The translations under genes and the position numbers were made by a program. This document shows, in pieces, positions 1-8,368 of a stretch of 34,803 nt of DNA; the first letter of the stretch is position 1; each line of letters starts with the position of its first letter. Under the pieces are notes generated by a model that was not told the DNA's origin, did not search any database, and worked only from the letters and a program-made list of their open reading frames with translations. Source of the stretch: Rhodocyclaceae bacterium. GTDB lineage: Bacteria > Pseudomonadota > Gammaproteobacteria > Burkholderiales > Rhodocyclaceae. The DNA is taken from contig JANJTW010000189.1 in assembly GCA_024710925.1 (NCBI GenBank), positions 1 through 34,803 on the forward strand, in the 5' to 3' direction.

Positions 1-1
1 C

Positions 2-724
2 ATGGTCGAGGCGGCGACGCTGGAGGCCGGCGGCAGCATCGTCGTCAAGGGCGGCGTCGTCGGCAGCCTCGGCCGCAAGGAAGGCGGCGAGCACGTCATC
101 CGCTGCGGCGGCTCGTTCAACGCGGCCTACGTGCAGCAGGCACGGATCGAGGCGGGCGACGGCATCTTCATCGACGATACGGCGATGCAGTGCGAGCTGA
201 TCGCGGTGAACCATGTCCTCGTCGGCAACAAGCGGCGCGGCCATATCATCGGTGGCCGGACGCAGGCGACGCTGTCGATCAAGGGCAAGGTACTCGGCTC
301 GCCGAACCGCGTCGTCACGCGCTTCGAGATCGGCGTCGATCCGAATCTGCACAAGCAGGCGCAGGAGAAGGCGAAGGCGCGCGACGGCAAGGAGACGCAA
401 CTGCTCGAAATCAGCAAGCTGCTCGACTTCGCCGTCCACAACCCGCAGCGCATCCGGCCGGAAATGCTCGACAAGGCACGTGCCACCGCCGCCTCGCTGT
501 CGGCCGAGATCGCCGCGCTGCGCGACGAGGAGCAGGCGCTGGCGAAGAAGATCGAACTGGCGCAGCAGTCGCGCGTGATCGCCAGCGAGGCGATCCACGA
601 AGGCGTCGAAGTGGTCATGGGGACGGCCCGCTACCGTGTCGTCGGCGAACATGGCGCCGGCGCCATCGGCCTCGGCAAGGGCGGCCTCGGCCTATTCTCC
701 ATCGACGAGGCGGACGGCGGCTGA
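2..724 (+). CDS. FapA/DUF342 family protein, C-terminal part (5' truncated by window)
   Basis: The frame is open from the first codon of the window, so the true start lies upstream and only about the last 240 residues are present. The visible part has glycine-rich, beta-helix-like repeats (GGSIVVKGGVVGS, GDGIFIDDTAMQCEL, HIIGGRTQATLSIKG) followed by a charged alpha-helical stretch around residues 150-195 that looks like a coiled coil, then a short C-terminal beta region. That order is characteristic of DUF342/FapA proteins, which are usually 500-650 aa. The family is poorly understood; polymerising, envelope- or flagellum-associated roles have been proposed. It converges with the minus-strand cysteine-cluster gene 16 bp downstream, and no terminator is visible between them. 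The family call is firm; the cellular role is not. Confidence 0.82.
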   Translation: MVEAATLEAGGSIVVKGGVVGSLGRKEGGEHVIRCGGSFNAAYVQQARIEAGDGIFIDDTAMQCELIAVNHVLVGNKRRGHIIGGRTQATLSIKGKVLGSPNRVVTRFEIGVDPNLHKQAQEKAKARDGKETQLLEISKLLDFAVHNPQRIRPEMLDKARATAASLSAEIAALRDEEQALAKKIELAQQSRVIASEAIHEGVEVVMGTARYRVVGEHGAGAIGLGKGGLGLFSIDEADGG

Positions 725-740
725 ACGTTCGCTCGCCCGC

Positions 741-1100
741 TCAGCTGGGCGGGGCGCCGGAATCGCAGCCCCGGCCGGCGGCGATCCAGCGCGCGACAAA
801 GCGCACGGCAAGGCGGCGGCCGCAGCGCGGCAGCCAGCGCAGATGCCGTTCCGGCGCGAGCAGCAATCCGCAGGCGTAGCGTTCGCCTTGCCAGTCGAGC
901 GCCGGGCAGGTCCCGTACCGGCGGCGGAAGACGATCATCGCCAGCGGACAGGGCTCGGCGGCGCAGCAGACGCCGCAGCCGTTGCATGGCGCGCCGGCCG
1001 GCGGCTTCGGCGGTGCTGCTGCGTGCAGCAGGACGATTCGCGCCGCCGCCGTTGCGCTAGCCACGCCGTCCTCGTTCCCGTCGCCGCGCCCCGGCTTCAT
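741..1100 (-). CDS. Small cysteine-cluster protein (YkgJ-like, putative metal/Fe-S binding)
   Basis: A 119-aa protein with nine cysteines (residues 39, 42, 45, 46, 51, 65, 77, 93 and 112). The core CNGCGVCC followed by PCPLA resembles the cysteine cluster of the YkgJ/UPF0153 family, whose members are thought to bind zinc or an Fe-S cluster. The first 35 residues are low-complexity and may not all be translated; there is no other Met before the cluster, and no strong Shine-Dalgarno is visible. It lies 145 bp downstream of the last permease of the ABC exporter on the same strand, so it could be the last gene of that operon, but the larger gap leaves this open. No signal peptide or membrane segment is evident, so a cytoplasmic location is inferred. 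The exact function is unknown. Confidence 0.7.
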   Translation of the reverse strand: MKPGRGDGNEDGVASATAAARIVLLHAAAPPKPPAGAPCNGCGVCCAAEPCPLAMIVFRRRYGTCPALDWQGERYACGLLLAPERHLRWLPRCGRRLAVRFVARWIAAGRGCDSGAPPS

Positions 1101-1245
1101 CCTGAACAGAACCTTGCGGGAACGCCGGGACGCGCAGCCGGCACCGCCACCGGCGGGAAGGCTTGGCGCGCCGTTGCCGCGGCTCGCCAGGCGGTCGCAG
1201 CCCGGGCCGGCCGCGGCGGGATCGGCGAAAGTGCGGCCGGCGGCG

Positions 1246-2451
1246 TCATTCGGCGCGCAGCGCCTCGACCGGGTCGAGCCGCGCCGCCCGCCGCGCCGGC
1301 AGTACGCCGGCGGCGAGGCCGATGCCGATCGCCGTCGCCTCGGCGAGCAGCACGAAGCTGAGCGGCGTGTGCACCGGCAGCGCCGGCACCGCCAGATGGA
1401 TCAGCTGCGCCAGGCCGACGCCGAGCGCCAGCCCGAACAGCCCGCCGAGCGCGGAGAGCGTCACCGCCTCGCCGAGGAACAGCCCGAGGATGGTCCGCCG
1501 CGGCGCGCCGAGTGCGACCATCAGGCCGATCTCGCCGGTGCGCTCGCTGACGGCGATGGTCATGATGGTGACGATGCCGACGCCGCCGACCAAGAGCGAG
1601 ATGCTGCCGAGCGCGCCGACGGCCATGGTCAGGACGTCGAGAATCTTGGAGAGCGTCTTCAGCATGTCCTCCTGCGTCGTGATCGTGAAGTCCTCGCGGC
1701 CATGGCGGGCGATCAGCGTCGACTTGATCGCCGCGCTCACCTGCGCCGCCGGCACGCCCTCGGCGTACGACACGTGGATTTCCATCAGCCCGTCGCGGTT
1801 GAACAGTTCGAGCGCGCGCGCCGCCGGGATGTAGGCGGTGTCGTCGAGGTCAATGCCGAGGAACTGCCCCTTGCTCTCCAGCACGCCGACGATGCGGAAC
1901 TGGTTGCTGCCGATGCGCAGCTTGGCGCCGAGCGGGTTGGCCGCGCCGAACAGTTCCTGCTTCAGCTTCGCACCGAGGACGACGAAGGCGCGCGGATTCT
2001 CGGCATCCTCGACCGGCAGGAACTGGCCGCTCTTCACCCTGATGCTGAAGATCTTCGCCATCGCCGCGCCGACGCCATAGACCGTCGTCCGGCGCAGCCG
2101 GCCGTTGGCGTTCACCTCGGTATTGCCCCACACCGTCGGCGTCACGCCGGTGACGTGGGGCAGCCGCTCCAGGCTCTGCGCGTCGGCCAGCGTCAGCGGC
2201 CGCACCGAGGTCGGGATGCCCGAAGGGTGCGGCCCGGCGGTCTTCGTCTTGCCCGGGCCGATGCCGATGACGTTGGTGCCGAACTGCGTGAACTCGGCGA
2301 GCACGAAGCGGTGGATGCCTTCGCCGATCGACGTCAGCAGGATCACCGCGGCGATGCCGACGGCGATGCCGAGCAGCGTCAGGAAGGAGCGCAGCCGGTG
2401 CGCGGTGATCGCGCGCAGGGCGAGCTGGACGGAGTCGGCCGGGCGGATCAT
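1246..2451 (-). CDS. ABC transporter permease, MacB/FtsX type (second permease)
   Basis: 401 aa. The N-terminal membrane helix (about residues 20-42, FLTLLGIAVGIAAVILLTSIG) is followed by a large MacB_PCD-type periplasmic domain (about 45-240). Three C-terminal helices form the FtsX domain, and the protein ends in the family signature [17 protein letters not shown]. MacB-fold permeases drive mechanotransmission across the periplasm rather than classical transmembrane transport. Here the ATPase is a separate gene, so this is the split form of the family. It starts 7 bp after the stop of the paralogous upstream permease, so the two are almost certainly co-translated and probably heterodimerise. 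The substrate cannot be read from the sequence; macrolides, peptides, lipids or glycoconjugates are all possible. Confidence 0.88.
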   Translation of the reverse strand: MIRPADSVQLALRAITAHRLRSFLTLLGIAVGIAAVILLTSIGEGIHRFVLAEFTQFGTNVIGIGPGKTKTAGPHPSGIPTSVRPLTLADAQSLERLPHVTGVTPTVWGNTEVNANGRLRRTTVYGVGAAMAKIFSIRVKSGQFLPVEDAENPRAFVVLGAKLKQELFGAANPLGAKLRIGSNQFRIVGVLESKGQFLGIDLDDTAYIPAARALELFNRDGLMEIHVSYAEGVPAAQVSAAIKSTLIARHGREDFTITTQEDMLKTLSKILDVLTMAVGALGSISLLVGGVGIVTIMTIAVSERTGEIGLMVALGAPRRTILGLFLGEAVTLSALGGLFGLALGVGLAQLIHLAVPALPVHTPLSFVLLAEATAIGIGLAAGVLPARRAARLDPVEALRAE

Positions 2452-2458
2452 CGCGCGC

Positions 2459-3667
2459 TCACCGCTTCGACAGCGCCTGCACCGGATCGAGCCGGGCCGC
2501 CCGGCGCGCCGGCAGCACGCCGAAGACGAGGCCGGTGACGAGCGCCGTGCCGAGTCCGGCGATCACCGCCCAGGCCGGCGGCCAGGCCGGGAAGGCCGGA
2601 TAGAGGTGGCGGATCAGCGCCGCGCCGGCGTGGCCGAGCGCGTAGCCGAAGAGCGCGCCGGCCAGCGAGAGCATGCCGGCCTCGGTCAGGAAGGCGGCGC
2701 GGATGGTGCCGCCGGTGGCGCCGAGCGCCTTCAGGAGGCCGATCTCGGCGGTGCGCTGCGTCACCGAGACGAGCATCACGTTCATCACCAGGATGCCGGC
2801 GACGGCCAGGCTGATCGCGGCGATGCCGGCGACGCCCAGTGTCAGCGCACCGAGCAGGCGGTCGAAGGTGGCCAGCACCGCGTCCTGGGTAATCACCGTG
2901 ACGTCCTCCTCGCCGTCGTGGCGGACCTTGACGATCTCCGTCACCTGCGCCTTCGCCGGCTCGATCGCCTCGCGGCTCTTCGCCTCGACCAGCACGCGGA
3001 ACAGCGTGTTGCTGTTGAACATCTGCTGCGCCAGCGCCACCGGCACGAAGACGATCTCGTCGGTGTTCATGCCCAGGCCCTGGCCGCTTGCCGCGAGCAC
3101 GCCGACGATGCGCAGGCGGCGGTCGCCGACGCGCACCAGCCGGCCGAGCGCCGGCTCGCTGCCGAACATCTCGTTGCGCACCGTGGCGCCGATCACCGCC
3201 TCGCTGGCACCGCGCCGCCAGTCGCCGGCGGCGAGGAAGCGGCCCTGCGCCATGTCCAGCTTGCGCACCTGCGTGTATTCGGCCGTCGTGCCGGCCACCA
3301 TCACCTCGCGCAGCCGGCCGCCGACGCTGATTTCCGACGTGCCGACGGCGATCGGGGAAACGTTCTTCACCGCCGGTGCGCGCAGGAGCGCCTCGGCGTC
3401 GTCCACGGTCAGGTCGCGCGGCGTGTTGGTGATCGCGTTGCCGGGGTTGAAGCCGCCGGTCTGCGAGCGGCCGGGCAGGACGATGACCAGGTTGCTGCCG
3501 ATCGACGAGAACTCGTCGATCACATAGCGCCGCGCGCCGTCGCCGAGCGCGGTGAGGACGACGACGGCGGCGACGCCGATGGCCATCGCCAGCACCAGCA
3601 GCACGGTGCGCAGCGGGTTGCCGGTGGCGGCGTCGCGGGCGAAGCGGAGCAGGTCGGGGGCGCGCAT
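2459..3667 (-). CDS. ABC transporter permease, MacB/FtsX type (first permease)
   Basis: 402 aa, with the same architecture as its downstream neighbour: N-terminal helix (about residues 20-40, [22 protein letters not shown]), MacB_PCD periplasmic domain, three-helix FtsX domain and the closing motif [20 protein letters not shown]. The shared closing motif and similar length indicate that the two permeases arose by duplication. It begins 10 bp after the ATPase stop and ends 7 bp before the next permease, so the set is translated as a unit. Together with the adaptor and ATPase it forms a MacAB-like tripartite exporter. No outer-membrane TolC partner is encoded nearby, so one encoded elsewhere would have to be used. 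Family assignment is confident; substrate is unknown. Confidence 0.88.
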   Translation of the reverse strand: MRAPDLLRFARDAATGNPLRTVLLVLAMAIGVAAVVVLTALGDGARRYVIDEFSSIGSNLVIVLPGRSQTGGFNPGNAITNTPRDLTVDDAEALLRAPAVKNVSPIAVGTSEISVGGRLREVMVAGTTAEYTQVRKLDMAQGRFLAAGDWRRGASEAVIGATVRNEMFGSEPALGRLVRVGDRRLRIVGVLAASGQGLGMNTDEIVFVPVALAQQMFNSNTLFRVLVEAKSREAIEPAKAQVTEIVKVRHDGEEDVTVITQDAVLATFDRLLGALTLGVAGIAAISLAVAGILVMNVMLVSVTQRTAEIGLLKALGATGGTIRAAFLTEAGMLSLAGALFGYALGHAGAALIRHLYPAFPAWPPAWAVIAGLGTALVTGLVFGVLPARRAARLDPVQALSKR

Positions 3668-3677
3668 GGGGCGGGGG

Positions 3678-4364
3678 TCAGGTGGCCGAATCGTGCTTCA
3701 GCGCCCCGTCCTCCATCATCAGCCGCCGCCTGGCGCGGCCGCCGAGCGCCGCGTCGTGGGTGACGACGATCAGCGTCACGCCCTGCGCGTTGAGCCCTTC
3801 GAGCAGGCGCACGACCTCGTCGCCGGTGGCGCGGTCGAGGTTGCCGGTCGGCTCGTCGGCGAGGATCACCGCCGGCCGCATGATCGTCGCGCGGGCGATC
3901 GCCACGCGCTGGCGCTGGCCGCCGGAGAGCTCGTCCGGACGGTGGTTGGCGCGGTCGGCCAGCCCGTAGTCCTGCATCGCCTGCGCCACGCGCGCGGCGC
4001 GCTCGGCCGGCGCGATGCCGGCCAGCGTCATCGGCAGCGCGACGTTCTCGGCGGCGGTCAGCCGCGGCACGAGATGGAAGCTCTGGAAGACGAAGCCGAT
4101 GCGCTCGCTCCTGACGCGCGCCTGCTCCTCGGCCGAGAGCGTCGTCACGTCGCGCCCTTCCAGCCGGTAGCTGCCGGCGTTCGGCCGGTCGAGCAGGCCG
4201 AGCAGGTTCAGGAGCGTCGACTTGCCGGAGCCCGATGGCCCCATCACCGCAACGTATTCGCCGGCGTCGATCTGCAGGTCGAGCCGGCGCAGCGCGTGCA
4301 CCTCGCTGTCGCCGAGATGGAAGACGCGCTCGATGCCGGACAGCGCGATCAGCGGCGCCGCCAT
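3678..4364 (-). CDS. ABC transporter ATP-binding protein (MacB/LolD class)
   Basis: 228 aa when started at the ATG that shares one base (TGATG) with the stop of the membrane-fusion gene. The longer 635-aa ORF in the track is read-through in the wrong frame of that neighbour. All ATPase motifs are present in order: Walker [10 protein letters not shown] (42-50), Q-loop VFQSF (Gln94), signature LSGGQRQR (146-153), Walker [13 protein letters not shown] (166-177) and the switch histidine in VTHD (His203). The sequence matches the LolD/MacB-N class, which pairs with FtsX-type permeases. It energises the two permeases encoded immediately downstream, at the cytoplasmic face of the inner membrane. Translation is probably coupled to the adaptor gene. 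Confidence 0.93.
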   Translation of the reverse strand: MAAPLIALSGIERVFHLGDSEVHALRRLDLQIDAGEYVAVMGPSGSGKSTLLNLLGLLDRPNAGSYRLEGRDVTTLSAEEQARVRSERIGFVFQSFHLVPRLTAAENVALPMTLAGIAPAERAARVAQAMQDYGLADRANHRPDELSGGQRQRVAIARATIMRPAVILADEPTGNLDRATGDEVVRLLEGLNAQGVTLIVVTHDAALGGRARRRLMMEDGALKHDSAT

Positions 4365-5530
4365 CACTTGCCGCCGTTCTTCTTCTCGTCGGCGACCCAG
4401 GCGGCGCCGGCCTTGACGCCCTCGCGTTCGAGCGAGGTGACGACGCGCTCGCCGGCGGCCAGCCCGTCCACCACCTCGGTGTATTCCCAGTTGGCCAGCC
4501 CGGTCTTCAGCTGCCGCTCGACGAGGCGGCCGTCGCCGCCGGCGACGAGCACGCGGCCGCCCTCCTGCAGCGCCGAGGTCGGCACGCGGACGACGTCCGC
4601 GCGCACGTCGAGGATGATCTCGATGTCGGCGCTGTAGCCGACGAGCAGCTTGCCCGGCGCCGCCGGGTCGTCGAACAGCGCCTCGACATCGACCGTGCGC
4701 GCCTGCTTCTCGACCGCCGAGACGTAGGGCGCGACGCGCTTCACCGTGCCCGGGAAGCTCTGCTTCGGCAGCGCGTCGAGGCTGATGCGCACCGGCTGGC
4801 CGGCGGCGATCTTCGGCGCGTCGACCTCGTCCATCGGCGCCTTCACGTAGAGGCAGGAATCGTCGATCAGGTCGATCGCCGGCGGCGTCGGCACGCCGGG
4901 GGGCGACGGGGTGGAATACTCGCCGACCTCGCCGACGATCTTGGCGACGGTGCCGTCGAACGGCGCGTAGAGTACGGTGCGCCCCTGCTCGACGCGGGTC
5001 GCCTTGAGCTTTGCCTCGGCGGCGGCAACGTCGGCCTTCGCCGCCTCGCAGCCGGCGCGTTTCGCATCCGCCTCGGCGCGCGCCGTTTCCTCGCGCGAGC
5101 CGGAGACGAAGCCGCGCGCGCGCAGCGAGGCCTGCCGCTCGGCTTCCTTCGCCGCGTTGGCGGCCAGCGTGCACACCTCGTTCACGCGCCGCCGCGCCGT
5201 CTCCGTCTGTGCGCCGGCGAGCGTCGCCTGCGCCTGCTGGTCGTCGTTCCACAGCTTCATCAGCAGCTGGCCCTTGTGCACGCGGTCGCCTTCCTTCACC
5301 GCCAGCAGTTCGATGCGACCGCCCATGATCGTCGACAGCTTGGTGCGCTGGCAGGCCTCGACGGTGCCGGCGCGGGTGTTGGCGATGCTCGATTCGACCT
5401 TGCCGCGGTCGATTTCGGCGACGACGACGGCCACCGGCTGCGGCCGGCCGGCCCACCAGACGGCGGCGGCGACGAGGGCGAGGGCGACGAGGGCGAGGGG
5501 CAGGCGGCGGCTCCAGGTGCCGAGGGTCAT
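4364..5530 (-). CDS. Periplasmic adaptor / membrane-fusion protein (HlyD/MacA family)
   Basis: 388 aa. One N-terminal membrane anchor (about residues 9-27, LPLALVALALVAAAVWWAG) is followed by a split lipoyl/barrel-sandwich domain (AVKEGDRVHKGQLLMKLWND at its first half, LYAPFDGTVAKIVGEVGE at the second). Between them is a helical hairpin rich in Ala, Glu and Arg, and after them beta-barrel and membrane-proximal domains. This is the standard layout of MacA/HlyD-type adaptors that bridge an inner-membrane ABC or RND pump to an outer-membrane duct. The upstream sequence offers GGAGAA about 9 nt before the ATG, a usable ribosome-binding site. It opens the exporter cluster (adaptor-ATPase-permease-permease) and starts 30 bp after the stop of the 926-aa enzyme gene, which suggests co-transcription. 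Confidence 0.9.
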   Translation of the reverse strand: MTLGTWSRRLPLALVALALVAAAVWWAGRPQPVAVVVAEIDRGKVESSIANTRAGTVEACQRTKLSTIMGGRIELLAVKEGDRVHKGQLLMKLWNDDQQAQATLAGAQTETARRRVNEVCTLAANAAKEAERQASLRARGFVSGSREETARAEADAKRAGCEAAKADVAAAEAKLKATRVEQGRTVLYAPFDGTVAKIVGEVGEYSTPSPPGVPTPPAIDLIDDSCLYVKAPMDEVDAPKIAAGQPVRISLDALPKQSFPGTVKRVAPYVSAVEKQARTVDVEALFDDPAAPGKLLVGYSADIEIILDVRADVVRVPTSALQEGGRVLVAGGDGRLVERQLKTGLANWEYTEVVDGLAAGERVVTSLEREGVKAGAAWVADEKKNGGK

Positions 5531-5560
5531 GGCGGCGGGTTCTCCGGTTCGGGTCGAAAA

Positions 5561-8341
5561 TCAGGAAACGTTGATATTGTCGCATCGGCCGCCGTCCGGC
5601 GCATCCCCGGCGCGACGCAGGAGCAGCAGGGCGGCTTCGAAGACGATTTCGTCCCCGTCGCGGACGAAGCGGGCGCGGCCGGCGGCGCCCTCGGCCAGCA
5701 GGTAGTCGGCGAGCCCGGGCTGCAGCGCCTCGTAGTCGGCGAGGGCGGCGCGGCGCGTCTGCGCGGCGACGGTGTCGACGGCGAAACCGGCGGCCGCCGC
5801 CGTCGCCCGCACGCGCGCCGGATGGGCCAAGCCGATGTGCAGGACGAAGGCCTCGCCGTCGTCGGCAAGCGCCGCCGGCAACTGCGCGATCAGTGCGCAG
5901 AGCAGCTCCGCGCCGTCGGCGCCACCGTAGCGGTCGAGGCGGAAGCCGGCCGGCCCCGGCGTCTGCGGCAGGTTGGCGCAGACCAGCGCAGCCCGCTCGC
6001 CGCGGTCGAGCAGCGGCTGCAGCAGGCTGCCGTCGACGAGCAGCGCCTCGTCGGCCATCGCCAGCCGTCGGCGGTGTCGGGTCAGCGTACGTGCCAGCGC
6101 GGCGAGGCTCGGCCGGTGCGGGTCGCTGAAGATGATCCGCGGTAGCCGCTTGCCCTGCCGGGCGAGCGCTTCGAGCAGCGCCAGGCCGAAGGCGCCGCAG
6201 CCGCAGCCGACGTCGATGGCCAGCGCCGGCGCGACGACGCCGGGCGCGACCTGGCGGAAGAGGTCGACGTTCTCCGCCGACAGCGGGTGCGTGCCGGGTG
6301 CCAGGTCGAGGCGCAGCGGCGCGCCGCCGGCGAAGGGCAGCGTCGCCTGGCGACGGGCCAGCGTGCGCGCGAGCAGTGCCGACAATGCCGCCCGCTCGGC
6401 TTCCGGCGCGGCGCTCCCGGCGATGTCGCGGCGGGCCTGCGCGGCCCGGCGCGCGGTGACGTCCGGCGCCGCGAAGCAGGCGGCGTAGGCCGCCGGCAGC
6501 GCGGCGAAACCGGCGAACAGGCGGCCGTTCTCGCCGTCGCGGACGAGCAGGCGGTTGCCGGGAATGTCGCGGGCGAGCACCGGCACGCCGGCGGCCATCG
6601 CTTCCGCCAGCGCGTGGCTGAGGCCTTCGTGCTCGGAGGCGTTGATGACGAGGTCGGCCTCGCGCAGCGCCGCCAGGTAGTCGGCGCGCGGCAGGCCGTC
6701 GTGCAGCCGCAGGCGGCCGCGCAGGCCGGGCCGCTCGGCTTCGAGTCCGGCGATGCGCGCGCGCAGCGCCGCCGCGTAGTCGGCTTCGAGCGGTGGCCCG
6801 AGGACGACCAGCACGTGTTCGGGAAAATCTTCGGCGAGCGGCGCCGCCAGCGCCTCGATGGCCGGCAGCACGCCCTTGAGGCGCCGCAGCGCGGCCGGCA
6901 GCAGCACCAGCCGGGCGTCCGCCGGCAGGTCGAGGGCGGCGCGCAGCGAGAAATGCGAGGCGGTGGCGACGTCGATGCCGTTGGCCAGCACCGTCGTCTC
7001 GGCCGGCGCGGGCAGCCCGGCGAGCGCCTGCCGCTGGCCGTCGTTGAGGCAGATCAGGAAGTCGGCGGCGGCGAGCGCGGCGGCGATCGCCGGCCGCTTC
7101 GCCGCTTCGGCGAGGTCGGCGTTGACGTCGGTGCCGCTGGCCAGCAGGCCGTAGGGCAGCGGCGTTTCCTCGCCGGCGAAGGCGGCGTGCAGCAGCGCAC
7201 CGGCGCGGTGGAGGTGGATGCCGAAGGCGAGGTCGATGCCTTCGCGCGCGGCCAGTTCGCGCAGCCGGATGGCTTCGCGCGCCAGCACCGCCGGCGAGGT
7301 CGCCGCATCCGGGGCGGCGGGCAGCGGCCGGAAGCGGACGTCGGCCAGCGCCGACCAGGCCGCGGCGTAGCGCCGCGCCGTCTCGGCATTGCCGGTGGCC
7401 GGCGTCAGCTTGCCGCAGATCAGCAGCGCCGGCCGTTCGCCGGCGCCGGGGCGCGGCAGTTCGCGGTACGAGCAGCGCTGCCAGCCGGCGACGGCGGTCT
7501 GCCAGTCGCCGCTCGCCAGCACCGCCATCTCGTGCGCGCGCGCCGGCGAGCGGGCGAAATCGTCGGCGGCGTCATCGCTTTCCGGGTAGCCGGGATGCAC
7601 CATCAGTTCGACGGACAGCGGATTTTCCGGCGTCGGCCGCCACTCCGCGGCGAGGCCGGCCAGCGCCGCAGCGACCGTCTCGGCCCGCAGCCGCCCGCCC
7701 ATCGTCGACTGACCGAGGAAGGCCGCCGTCGAATAGACGCCGTGTGCCGCGAAGACCGGCGCGGCGGCTTCGGCGGCGGCGGCGACGGCGCGGTGGAAGG
7801 CGGCGTCGAACTCGGCGTCGGGGGGGATGTCGGCGAGGCCGCGCTGGCGCGGCAGGCGGACGCAGCAGACGCCGTACTCGCGGGCCATGACCGGCGCCAG
7901 CACGGCGGCGACCGCCGGCTCGACGTGGATGTGGTGGTGGCCGTCGACGTGGCTCGGCAGGTCGCCGGTGAGCGCGACGAAGTCGTCGAACTGGGCGCGG
8001 ATTTCGCGGGCGATGGACGCGGCGTCGATGTCGCCGGCGGCGAGCGCGCGGCGCGCGCCGGCCTTGCCGCGCAGGCGGCCGTCGGCGCCGGCCAGCGCAC
8101 CGTCGGTCAGCGGCCGGCCTTCGCTCAGGTTGAGGTGCAGGCCGAGCGGCAGTCCGGCGGCGACGGCGGTGGTAGCGGCCGCGACGGCGGTCGGGCCGTT
8201 GACCAGCAGCGAGGCGGAGGTGACGGCGCCGGCGGCAAACAGTTCGAAAATGCCGGCGTCGCGGCCGGGGCCGCTGCCGAGGTCGTCGGCGTTGACGATC
8301 AGCCGGCGGGCCGGCGGGGCGAGGCGCAGCGGCTGTTCCAT
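5561..8341 (-). CDS. Three-domain protein: ChbG/HpnK-type deacetylase + GT4 glycosyltransferase + SAM-dependent methyltransferase
   Basis: 926 aa, one uninterrupted frame. Residues 1-290 form a YdjC/ChbG/HpnK carbohydrate deacetylase with the family's metal and catalytic motifs NADD (17-20), HVDGHHHIH (131-139) and HPGYPE (249-254). Residues 305-645 look like a GT-B glycosyltransferase of the GT4 type, with NGID (454-457) and the nucleotide-sugar motif EGLSHALAEAM (572-582). Its first half (FGIHLHRA, ASGTDVNADL) recalls the GTDC1/SenB-like subgroup. Residues 690-905 form a Rossmann methyltransferase with AIDVGCGCGAFG (708-719), SDPH (739-742) and ANLPQ (789-793), which sits where PrmC/RsmC-like enzymes carry NPPY. 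No membrane segment or signal peptide is seen, so it is probably cytoplasmic. It sits between pyrF (27 bp) and the exporter (30 bp). No convincing Shine-Dalgarno precedes the ATG, so coupling to pyrF translation is possible. Substrates are unknown. Confidence 0.85.
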   Translation of the reverse strand: MEQPLRLAPPARRLIVNADDLGSGPGRDAGIFELFAAGAVTSASLLVNGPTAVAAATTAVAAGLPLGLHLNLSEGRPLTDGALAGADGRLRGKAGARRALAAGDIDAASIAREIRAQFDDFVALTGDLPSHVDGHHHIHVEPAVAAVLAPVMAREYGVCCVRLPRQRGLADIPPDAEFDAAFHRAVAAAAEAAAPVFAAHGVYSTAAFLGQSTMGGRLRAETVAAALAGLAAEWRPTPENPLSVELMVHPGYPESDDAADDFARSPARAHEMAVLASGDWQTAVAGWQRCSYRELPRPGAGERPALLICGKLTPATGNAETARRYAAAWSALADVRFRPLPAAPDAATSPAVLAREAIRLRELAAREGIDLAFGIHLHRAGALLHAAFAGEETPLPYGLLASGTDVNADLAEAAKRPAIAAALAAADFLICLNDGQRQALAGLPAPAETTVLANGIDVATASHFSLRAALDLPADARLVLLPAALRRLKGVLPAIEALAAPLAEDFPEHVLVVLGPPLEADYAAALRARIAGLEAERPGLRGRLRLHDGLPRADYLAALREADLVINASEHEGLSHALAEAMAAGVPVLARDIPGNRLLVRDGENGRLFAGFAALPAAYAACFAAPDVTARRAAQARRDIAGSAAPEAERAALSALLARTLARRQATLPFAGGAPLRLDLAPGTHPLSAENVDLFRQVAPGVVAPALAIDVGCGCGAFGLALLEALARQGKRLPRIIFSDPHRPSLAALARTLTRHRRRLAMADEALLVDGSLLQPLLDRGERAALVCANLPQTPGPAGFRLDRYGGADGAELLCALIAQLPAALADDGEAFVLHIGLAHPARVRATAAAAGFAVDTVAAQTRRAALADYEALQPGLADYLLAEGAAGRARFVRDGDEIVFEAALLLLRRAGDAPDGGRCDNINVS

Positions 8342-8368
8342 GCGTGCGCAGCCCGGGCCGGCGGCCGG

